Source: Apibacter mensalis
GTDB lineage: Bacteria; Bacteroidota; Bacteroidia; Flavobacteriales; Weeksellaceae
NCBI RefSeq assembly: GCF_001418685.1
Contig: NZ_LIVM01000001.1
Location: forward strand, 244,350 to 308,349
Direction: 5' to 3'
Length of the DNA stretch: 64,000 bases
The translations under genes were made by a program, and so were the position numbers. Below are positions 56,912 through 64,000 of this stretch, piece after piece. How positions within the stretch are numbered: the stretch's first letter is position 1; the number at the start of each line of letters is the position of its first letter. Under the pieces are notes generated by a model that saw only the letters and a program-made list of their open reading frames with translations, ran no database searches and had not been told where the DNA came from.

Positions 56912-58198
56912 TCAAATTGAAGATATAAATTTTTTGCTTCTATCCAGAGTTTTTTCAATTTCTATATCTTTAATACAATCAGAAATAAACCATGTTTCAT
57001 ATCCTGAAGGTGGCAAATAAATTCCATTGTTTAGTAAAAAATGAAAATATTTATTAAACATTTCATGATCCGCTTTTGATGCATCATCATAATTTGAAAC
57101 TTCTGAAATTCCAAAAAACACGCTCATCATCGATGAACATTGGTTAATACATAGTTGAATACCGGCTTTTTCAAAAATAGCTTTTAATTCTTCGGATAAT
57201 ATTTTTGTAGTTTGGGTGATTCTATGGAAAATATTCAGATCATTTTTCAAGATGGATAAGGTAGTATATCCTGCTCGCATAGCAATTGGATTTCCGGATA
57301 ATGTCCCGGCTTGGTAAACTTTTCCATCCGGAGATAAATAATCCATTATTTCTTTTTTGGCAGCAAATGCTCCCACAGGCATTCCTCCTCCAATAATTTT
57401 ACCAAAAGTTACTATATCTGCTTGAATATCAAAAAACTCTTGTGCTCCACCCATCTCTGCACGAAAACCTGTCATGACTTCATCAAATATAAGTAAAGAC
57501 TGATTATCTTCACATAGTTGCTTTAATTTAAGCAGAAAATCTCCTTTAGGAGGAATACATCCCATATTACCCGCTATGGGCTCTAATATTATTGCGGCTA
57601 TTTCCCCCCTATTTTTTTCAAAAACAGATTTTACGGAATCAATGTCGTTATATTTTGCCAACAGGGTATCTATAGCCGTACCGTCGGTAACTCCGGGACT
57701 GTTAGGATTTCCAAATGTCGCTACACCGCTTCCGGCTTTTATAAGAAATGAATCCGAATGTCCATGGTAGCATCCTTCAAATTTAATAATTTTATTTCTT
57801 GATGTATATCCTCTTGCTAAACGAATCGCTGACATACAAGCTTCTGTTCCTGAATTCACCATCCTTATTTTATCTATATTAGGTACAGAGGAAGTGATCA
57901 ATTTAGCTATTTCAGTTTCTAATTCAGTTGGAGTTCCAAATGAAAAACCATTCTGCATTTGTTCTGTTACAGCTTCAACAACATTGGAGTGATTATGACC
58001 TAAAATCATGGGTCCCCATGAATTTATGTAATCAATATATGTATTTCCATCTTCGTCTGTAAGATATGCACCTTTTGCCGACTTGATAAAAACCGGTACT
58101 CCTCCCACAGATTTAAATGCTCTAACGGGTGAATTCACCCCTCCAGGTATGTATTTTTGTGCCTCTTTATATAAGGACCTACTTCTTTTAAATAACAT
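56912..58198 (-). CDS. hemL: Glutamate-1-semialdehyde 2,1-aminomutase
   Basis: PLP enzyme of the C5 tetrapyrrole pathway, making 5-aminolevulinate. [20 protein letters not shown], the gabaculine-region [32 protein letters not shown] and the PLP lysine in [15 protein letters not shown] are intact; 428 aa is normal. It lies 13 bases after the glucosaminidase gene in a leftward three-gene run (PLP enzyme, glucosaminidase, hemL). hemA is not in the window. Confidence 0.95.
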   Translation of the reverse strand: MLFKRSRSLYKEAQKYIPGGVNSPVRAFKSVGGVPVFIKSAKGAYLTDEDGNTYIDYINSWGPMILGHNHSNVVEAVTEQMQNGFSFGTPTELETEIAKLITSSVPNIDKIRMVNSGTEACMSAIRLARGYTSRNKIIKFEGCYHGHSDSFLIKAGSGVATFGNPNSPGVTDGTAIDTLLAKYNDIDSVKSVFEKNRGEIAAIILEPIAGNMGCIPPKGDFLLKLKQLCEDNQSLLIFDEVMTGFRAEMGGAQEFFDIQADIVTFGKIIGGGMPVGAFAAKKEIMDYLSPDGKVYQAGTLSGNPIAMRAGYTTLSILKNDLNIFHRITQTTKILSEELKAIFEKAGIQLCINQCSSMMSVFFGISEVSNYDDASKADHEMFNKYFHFLLNNGIYLPPSGYETWFISDCIKDIEIEKTLDRSKKFISSI

Positions 58199-58211
58199 CT
58201 AAAACTTTACT

Positions 58212-59294
58212 TTAACTTTTTCTGCCTTTTAATAAAATTCTATCTCCTTTTTTAGGTTCATCACCCGGAAACATTAAATTTCTTTTATATAACTCAATTA
58301 ATGAAATTCCATTTTCCTGAGCTATATCGTACATTCTTTCTCCTTCTTTTACAATGTGCTCTTTGCTGATTCCCTTCTTTTTTTTCGGATCTAAAAAGAT
58401 TTTTTGATTAATAACTATACTATCTTGGAAGATTAAATCATTATAAGATTTTAATTGATTTAAAGAAATATGATATGCTTTTGAAATATCCTCCAACGTA
58501 TCTCCATTCTTAAATATGATATATCTTACATTTCCATTCGGGTGGATTTTAATTCTTGAACTAGGAAATTCAAAATTATTAGTCTTTGCGGTAATTATTT
58601 TCTTTACATTTTCTACTTTTTTAACCGTTACTTTTATCGGAGTTGTTTTTTTTGGGACATCAACTTTTAGTGCTTTTGTATTACCATTAGCCAATGAAAT
58701 AGTTGACTTATCCACATTCTCAAAAATATAAGGTTTGAATGAACTTGGAAATAATTCTGCTAGTTTTACATCTACTTCATCAGTAGTTAATGAATCAAAC
58801 TGATATAATTTATATCTTTCAATTAAACTGATTAACATATATGCATATTTAGGATTAGTAGCATACCCCGCTTTTTTTAATCCATGTGCCCAAGCTTTGT
58901 AATCTTTTCTATCTAATTGAAATAATTTTTTATAATAGGGTCTCTCTACTAAAAAAAGAGAGTGGTCTCTATACGATTCTTTAGCAGATTTATATTTTCT
59001 AAAACATTCACCCTTTGCATCATCATCATGATACATCCTACCTCCGGACCAATCATTTTTACATTTAATCCCAAAGTGATTGTTTCCTTCTTGAGCTAAT
59101 ATACTCTGTCCGTTTCCTGTTTCCAAAATTCCCTGGGCTAAAATAATACTTGCAGGAATATGGTATTTTTGCATTTCTTCTACAGCTATTTTAGCATAGG
59201 TTTGAATATATAATTCATCTTTTTTTGCAGATTCTTGAGCTTGAATAAAATTTCCTAAAACTATTGCTATTAGAAATATTCCTAATTTTTTCAT
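58212..59294 (-). CDS. Peptidoglycan glucosaminidase with two LysM domains
   Basis: A 360-aa exported autolysin. Signal peptide ends IQA before QESA. GH73-type glucosaminidase domain (about 25-165: IPASIILAQGILETGNGQS with catalytic Glu, NNHFGIKCKNDW, FRKYKSAKESYRDHS), then a Lys/Val-rich linker, LysM 1 (about 255-300, FKNGDTLEDISKAYHISLNQ) and LysM 2 (about 310-355, KEGERMYDIAQENGISLIEL). It cuts glycan strands during growth or division. The gene start overlaps the preceding gene's stop by 4 bases. Confidence 0.93.
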   Translation of the reverse strand: MKKLGIFLIAIVLGNFIQAQESAKKDELYIQTYAKIAVEEMQKYHIPASIILAQGILETGNGQSILAQEGNNHFGIKCKNDWSGGRMYHDDDAKGECFRKYKSAKESYRDHSLFLVERPYYKKLFQLDRKDYKAWAHGLKKAGYATNPKYAYMLISLIERYKLYQFDSLTTDEVDVKLAELFPSSFKPYIFENVDKSTISLANGNTKALKVDVPKKTTPIKVTVKKVENVKKIITAKTNNFEFPSSRIKIHPNGNVRYIIFKNGDTLEDISKAYHISLNQLKSYNDLIFQDSIVINQKIFLDPKKKKGISKEHIVKEGERMYDIAQENGISLIELYKRNLMFPGDEPKKGDRILLKGRKS

Positions 59295-60196
59295 GTTACA
59301 ATTGTAGGTTTATTTTTCTTACTTAAATATTTATTCATTTCTTTAATCCCTTGTAAACCTCCTGTATGTATAGCTAAAATTTTTTTATCCTTATGAATTT
59401 GTCCTTTTTTTATCATATCTCTTAATCCGAACATCATTTTTCCGGTATATATAGGATCAAGGGGTATATGATTGAGATAATAAAATTCGTTAATAAATTC
59501 GATTAATTCAGTTGTAATTTTAGCGTATCCTCCGAAGTGGTACTCCAAATTTACTATAAAATTTTCTTTATGAGTATGTTTTAATAATTCTTTAACTAAA
59601 AAATGGGCGTTTTTTAAGACTGGAAATCCTATAACTTGTTGGTGAGAAAGTGCTCCAACTGACAATCCTGATACAGTTCCCCCGGTACCCATGGCTGAAG
59701 CAATAACGTCGTAAGCAGATGTTTTGTCTGATAAAATTTCTGCAGCTCCTCTCACTGCTAATGAATTTGTTCCGCCCTCGGGAACTAAATAGTAATTGGG
59801 AATGGTGTCTAGTATATTTCGTATATAGTTGGATTGTTCCTTCCATCTATATTCATGTCTTGGAACGAAAATAAATTCCATACCATAAGTAGAGGCTTCT
59901 GTTAACGTGAAATTATCTTTCCATTTATTGATAATTTCTTCACCTCTAATTATTCCTATTGATTTCAAACCATTAACTTGAGCTGCTGCTGCACAAGCTA
60001 CAATATGGTTAGACATTGCTCCACCAAAAGTTATCAATGTTTCTTTCCCAGATTCTTGGGCTTTTTGTATATTATATTTCAATTTCCAAAATTTATTTCC
60101 GGAAATAACAGGATGAATCTTATCTTCCCTCTTTATATGAAGAACTTGATCAGTTTGTAAACCCGGAAATTGAAAAGTTTGTATGGGGACATTCAT
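59291..60196 (-). CDS. D-cysteine desulfhydrase / ACC deaminase-like PLP enzyme
   Basis: A 301-aa fold-type II PLP enzyme. The Schiff-base lysine is in HPVISGNKFWKLKYN; LITFGGAMSNHIVACAAAA, PEGGTNSLAVRG and AMGTGGTVSGLSVG are the cofactor phosphate and carboxylate loops. The family includes 1-aminocyclopropane-1-carboxylate deaminase and D-cysteine desulfhydrase; in gut and host bacteria the latter is likelier, but specificity cannot be read here. First gene of the run leading to hemL. Confidence 0.88.
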   Translation of the reverse strand: MNVPIQTFQFPGLQTDQVLHIKREDKIHPVISGNKFWKLKYNIQKAQESGKETLITFGGAMSNHIVACAAAAQVNGLKSIGIIRGEEIINKWKDNFTLTEASTYGMEFIFVPRHEYRWKEQSNYIRNILDTIPNYYLVPEGGTNSLAVRGAAEILSDKTSAYDVIASAMGTGGTVSGLSVGALSHQQVIGFPVLKNAHFLVKELLKHTHKENFIVNLEYHFGGYAKITTELIEFINEFYYLNHIPLDPIYTGKMMFGLRDMIKKGQIHKDKKILAIHTGGLQGIKEMNKYLSKKNKPTIVT

Positions 60197-60261
60197 CTTA
60201 ATTTATTTTTCAAATTTTTTATATGAATTATATTTATAGTTTCAATAAAGTTTTTATAAAC

Positions 60262-60314
60262 AATTAAAGCATATTCTCTATTTAAAATATATTAAATAAG
60301 AATATGCTTTAATT
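60262..60314 (-). terminator. Terminator after the POT transporter pair
   Basis: Perfect 16-bp stem (60262-60277 with 60299-60314) around a 21-base loop, T-rich beyond on the minus strand. It separates the transporter unit from the divergent-side PLP enzyme unit. Confidence 0.74.
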
Positions 60315-60340
60315 ATATTATTTTTAAATTACCCTTTACT

Positions 60341-61729
60341 TTATCTTATCCCATGCATCATTCTGACTAAAACTTTATTCAGCGCTATCATTAACACTCC
60401 ACATATAATCACAAACAATGAAATGTATAAAAATATTTTACCCGCTCCTAAAGTTTCTACTGTAGAAGCTAAAAAGCCACCTACTATATTTGCAATAAAC
60501 GATGCCATTAGCCATACACCCATTAGAAGAGAAGCTAATTTTGGCGGTGCTAATTTGGTAACTACAGAAAGCCCAACCGGTGATAAGCACAACTCGCCTA
60601 TAGTATGAACTAAATAGGTTAAAATTAACCACCATATACTGGCTTTAACAGTAATATCTGCAATATCTCCTCCTCGTTCTTCTACTGCTCCTAGCATAAA
60701 GAAAAATCCTACCCCTAAAATAATCATTCCTAAGCCCATTTTTAAAGGAGTCGTTAATTTTTGACCTAAATTACTATTCCAAAAATATGCGAAAATTGGA
60801 GCCAATACAACTATAAAAAATGGATTTACAGACTGAAATAATGACGTTGGAATACAATATTCTCCAATGAACGGCAAATTTACATTTCTATCGATAAATT
60901 TATCCGTATATAATGATAAAGAAGAACCTGCCTGTTCAAAACCTGCAAAAAAGAAAATGGCAAAAAAGAAATAAATAAATATTACAACAACTCTTTGTTT
61001 TTCATTCTTTGTTAAAGGAATGTCTGTACTAGTTTCACTATTTACATCATTTTTTGTGATTCTTCCTTGAGGCTTCAAACCCAAATCTCCTAAATATTTT
61101 TTTGCTAATATATTAAAGGTAATTTGTCCAAAAAACATACCTACTGCTGCTGCTAAGAAACCATATTTATATCCATACGAAATTATTTTTCCTGCGGCGT
61201 CTCTAGTTGAAAAAATATCATCGGTCAAAATCCCTACGATAATGGGTGCAATCAACGCTCCTAAGTTTATACCCATATAAAAAATTGAAAAAGCTGAATC
61301 TCTTTTAGGATCTCCATCAGCATATAATCCTCCTACTAAAGTTGAAATATTTGGCTTAAAAAATCCATTTCCTATAATTAAAAGAAATAATCCTATATAC
61401 AGTCCACTTTGGGAATTTAGAGAAAACAACGCCAGCTGTCCACACATCATTATAATTCCTCCTATAGTTATAGAACGCCTTTGTCCTAAATATCTATCTG
61501 CCAACCATCCTCCAATTAACGGAGTAAAATAAACAAAGCCCGTAAAGAATCCATATATTAAGCTGGCGGTTTGGGCATCTATACCCAACCCTCCTTCTAT
61601 GTAGGACTTGGTAAGATATAGTATTAGTATTCCTCTCATTCCATAATAAGAAAATCGTTCCCACATTTCTGTTAAAAACAGTAGGTATAACCCCTTCGGA
61701 TGTCCCTTTTTGACTTGAGTTTCTGTCAT
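60341..61729 (-). CDS. POT/PTR2 family proton-coupled di-/tripeptide transporter
   Basis: A 462-aa permease with about 12-14 membrane segments. The ExxER-type motif EMWERFSYYGMRGILILYL in helix 1, ADRYLGQRR between helices 2 and 3, and the PTR2 signature SAFSIFYMGINLGALIAPI are clear. Imports small peptides with protons. It lies 31 bases after the homologous gene at 61761, so the pair is one unit. With the exported peptidases in the window it supports peptide feeding. Confidence 0.93.
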   Translation of the reverse strand: MTETQVKKGHPKGLYLLFLTEMWERFSYYGMRGILILYLTKSYIEGGLGIDAQTASLIYGFFTGFVYFTPLIGGWLADRYLGQRRSITIGGIIMMCGQLALFSLNSQSGLYIGLFLLIIGNGFFKPNISTLVGGLYADGDPKRDSAFSIFYMGINLGALIAPIIVGILTDDIFSTRDAAGKIISYGYKYGFLAAAVGMFFGQITFNILAKKYLGDLGLKPQGRITKNDVNSETSTDIPLTKNEKQRVVVIFIYFFFAIFFFAGFEQAGSSLSLYTDKFIDRNVNLPFIGEYCIPTSLFQSVNPFFIVVLAPIFAYFWNSNLGQKLTTPLKMGLGMIILGVGFFFMLGAVEERGGDIADITVKASIWWLILTYLVHTIGELCLSPVGLSVVTKLAPPKLASLLMGVWLMASFIANIVGGFLASTVETLGAGKIFLYISLFVIICGVLMIALNKVLVRMMHGIR

Positions 61730-61760
61730 AATATATATATACTTAGTTTAACTATCATTA

Positions 61761-63263
61761 TTATTTAACATCTTGCATTAATTTCCTTATAAATGGCGAA
61801 AATGCAATTAAGGCTATTCCTGTAATTAATGCATAATTTGCCAATTGTCCAAATCCTGTAGTATATGAATATAATTTATTCACTAAGGATGCATTTTCAT
61901 CCGTTGAAGACATTTCTGCTCCTAATAGTCCTGCTACATATTGTGCATATGCGCTAGCTAAAAACCACATACCCATCATCATGCCGGATAAGTTTTTAGG
62001 TGATAATTTGGTTACTATGGATAAGCCTACCGGTGATAAACATAACTCTGCAAAGGTCATAACCAAATATGCTATAGTAAAGATATTTAATGAAGTTATA
62101 CCATTCATATCTGCAAAATATCTTGTACTATATAAAATATAAAATGAAGCGGAAAGAAATAAAAATCCTAATCCAAATTTTATAACTGTATTAGGTTCAA
62201 ATTTTATTTTAGCCAACCATAACCATAACAATCCAAATAAAGGGCTCAAAATGATTACAAATAAAGCATTTGAACTGTTATTTACAATATTGGGATCTAT
62301 GTTAAAAAATAACAATTTGTGACTTAAGTTCCCTTCAGCAAATATAGCCAGGGCTCCTCCACTTTGTTCAAAAAAAGCAAAAAATAGTATCGAAAAAACA
62401 ATTAAAATCATCGCTGCTACAAGTTTTTTTCGTATTTGTTGACTTTTTATTTTAAATAGTTCAATGATAAACAAAATTATAGCCAGCGGTCCGATTGTAT
62501 ACATAAAATAATCAGTATACCGAGTATTATGAATCATGGCATAAATAATAGGTATGCATAGCAAAATTCCCAAGTACACCAATACTTCACGCATTATCCT
62601 TGAGGAAAATTTCATACCTACTAATGGCGAATCACCAATAGGACCTAAATATTTTTTGGTTGTTATAAATACTAGTATACCAATGAACATTACTATAGCT
62701 GCAGCTAAAAAGCATAAATTCCATGAATGATATTTTCCTAAGTAAACACATAAAACACCTCCAAACAAGGCTCCTAAATTTATTCCTGAATAAAATAAAC
62801 CGAAACCAGCATCTCTTCGTGGATCTTTTTCATTATACAAATCACCTACCATCGTGGAAATGTTAGGCTTAAAAAATCCTGTTCCAATTATTGAAAGTGT
62901 TATTCCAAAATAAAAATGATCCTGTGGAGAATACGAAATTATTAAATTTCCTAAAATCATCGTTAATCCCCCTATAAAAAGTGATTTTCTAAATCCTAAT
63001 ATTTTATCAGCCAATATACCACCTATAAACGTAAAAGCGTAAATAAATGCTTGTATGGCTCCATATTTTAGGTTGGAATCTTTGTCGGTTACCCCTAATT
63101 GACTTACCATAAAAATTGTAAGAACTCCTCTCATTCCGTAGAAACAAAAACGTTCCCACATTTCAATTAAAAAGAGATATATTAACTGCTTAGGATATTT
63201 TCCGCGAAAATTATGAATTTCCTCAAGGGTGAGTTCTTTATTTTTTTGGACATTGTCATTCAT
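61761..63263 (-). CDS. POT/PTR2 family proton-coupled peptide transporter
   Basis: A 500-aa paralogue of the downstream gene. EMWERFCFYGMRGVLTIFMV, GFFKPNISTMVGDLY and GFGLFYSGINLGALFGG give the family motifs. It is longer between helices 8 and 11 and at both ends, so the two copies are diverged and may differ in specificity. First gene of the unit; a weak promoter-like CAAAAATA (-7 read on the minus strand) lies at 63354-63361, with a leader of about 85 bases. Confidence 0.92.
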   Translation of the reverse strand: MNDNVQKNKELTLEEIHNFRGKYPKQLIYLFLIEMWERFCFYGMRGVLTIFMVSQLGVTDKDSNLKYGAIQAFIYAFTFIGGILADKILGFRKSLFIGGLTMILGNLIISYSPQDHFYFGITLSIIGTGFFKPNISTMVGDLYNEKDPRRDAGFGLFYSGINLGALFGGVLCVYLGKYHSWNLCFLAAAIVMFIGILVFITTKKYLGPIGDSPLVGMKFSSRIMREVLVYLGILLCIPIIYAMIHNTRYTDYFMYTIGPLAIILFIIELFKIKSQQIRKKLVAAMILIVFSILFFAFFEQSGGALAIFAEGNLSHKLLFFNIDPNIVNNSSNALFVIILSPLFGLLWLWLAKIKFEPNTVIKFGLGFLFLSASFYILYSTRYFADMNGITSLNIFTIAYLVMTFAELCLSPVGLSIVTKLSPKNLSGMMMGMWFLASAYAQYVAGLLGAEMSSTDENASLVNKLYSYTTGFGQLANYALITGIALIAFSPFIRKLMQDVK

Positions 63264-64000
63264 ATTTTTGATACTGTTAGTAGCTACATTCGTTTTTAAT
63301 TCATAATCAACTCAAAATGAATTAATAATAAATTTTTATTAATTTTATATTATCAAAAATACTAAAAATTCCTAAAATCAAATAGAAATATAAATGACAA
63401 TCTTAAAAATAGTATAATTTATTAGTAAAAAGTATATGATATTTATTTTATATATAAAAAAAATTTTTACTTGATAAAGAAATAATCTATGACGATTATT
63501 ACATATAATAAATATAAATATGAATATTATAAATTGATTTTTAAATTATATGATATAAACATTTCTAAGAACAATTATTTAAAATAATTATATTAATGAC
63601 TTAATTTATTTTTAATTTCTTGAGTCATAACATTATTAGTTTTCATATATAAAAAAATAAAAAAACAAACGGGAAGAATATTAAAAATCCAATACAAGGA
63701 TTGAAAACTTTAATATATTTATATTCATAATTTAACTATATGTTTTTAATTTATTACATGTTTATATTCGATATAAATAAATGTTAATTATTAAACAATG
63801 CAAGTAAACTATCGAAAAAAATAAATGAAGTAAAAAATTCTCATAGTATTTAGAACCATTTATTCATTTCGAAAGTACCAATTTTTTAATTTATTGATCA
63901 TATGAAACATTTCATACAACTTTTGTTATATGAGCAATAATTAATCCAAAAAAAAGTGTAGGAGATTGCAGTATGTATAATAATTAAAAATATAAAAATA
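63264..64000. other. 737-base AT-rich region at the window end
   Basis: Extremely AT-rich with no ORF, tRNA or clear hairpin terminator. It includes the upstream region of the POT operon. A short inverted repeat TATGAAA-CA-TTTCATA lies near 63901-63917. Nothing else is visible. Confidence 0.5.

Noticed and set aside
1..64000. Insertion sequences, prophage, CRISPR or integrative element
   Set aside because: No transposase, integrase, phage structural gene, repeat-spacer array or attachment-site duplication was seen.

Overview
This 64-kb window is AT-rich chromosomal DNA of a member of the Bacteroidota, class Flavobacteriia. The evidence is a type IX secretion plug protein, a secreted protease with a type IX C-terminal sorting domain, two SusC-independent TonB receptors, a DUF3276/PUR-alpha protein, DUF4286 and DUF456 proteins, many lipoproteins, and promoters of the Bacteroidota form TTTG-N19-TAnnTTTG. 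The low GC and compact, largely housekeeping content fit a host-associated Weeksellaceae-type lineage such as Apibacter, but the genus is inference. I see no insertion sequence, prophage, CRISPR array or replication origin.

Layout. 0.2-5.7 kb: lipA, a yidD-lgt-glutaminyl cyclase operon, a U32 hydroxylase-type protein, ferredoxin and 5-formyl-THF cyclo-ligase. 5.6-8.6 kb: an unrecognised membrane protein/lipoprotein pair and three small low-complexity lipoproteins behind a good promoter. 8.6-18.9 kb: SPFH protein, prfB without a frameshift site, small MscS channel, sucC, a C10 (streptopain-type) protease exported by type IX secretion, an S9 peptidase and phosphoglycerate mutase. 18.9-21.2 kb: a long gene-poor stretch, an orphan DUF1493-like gene, rpsT and three tRNAs (Glu, Gln, Val). 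21.2-31.7 kb: folC, methyltransferase, nhaA, M16 protease, YciO/YrdC, msrB, AI-2E family permease, aroQ, tRNA-Leu and nitroreductase. 31.7-37 kb: an OhrR-type peroxide sensor with its operator, metNIQ, mtgA and the type IX plug. 37-41 kb: cytochrome-b-like protein, asd, an ABC exporter and a PUR protein. 41-49.3 kb: NlpC/P60 lipoprotein, a TPP riboswitch controlling a TonB receptor, a thioredoxin-like protein, ComEC and a second TonB receptor. 49.5-56.9 kb: TetR regulator, YbdG-like channel, DUF456, two metallo-beta-lactamase-fold enzymes, pta, a frame-disrupted gene and DUF4286. 56.9-63.3 kb: hemL, a LysM glucosaminidase, a D-cysteine desulfhydrase-type PLP enzyme and two tandem POT peptide transporters.

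Themes. Envelope biogenesis dominates: Lgt, YidD, MtgA, NlpC/P60, glucosaminidase, type IX plug and many lipoproteins. The glutaminyl cyclase fits a striking pattern in the window: seven of eight predicted signal peptidase I substrates would start with Gln after cleavage. Nutrient acquisition is the second theme (thiamin-type TonB receptor, MetNIQ, two POT transporters, several exported peptidases), fitting a peptide-consuming, host-associated life. The best regulatory signals are the TPP riboswitch with a plausible terminator switch at 41866-41976 and the OhrR palindrome lying between the -33 and -7 elements at 32213-32243. No clearly new multi-gene system stands out; the least explained items are the 5642-7298 gene pair, the 7464-8557 lipoproteins, the orphan DUF1493-like gene with its long upstream non-coding DNA, and the broken gene at 56155-56523.
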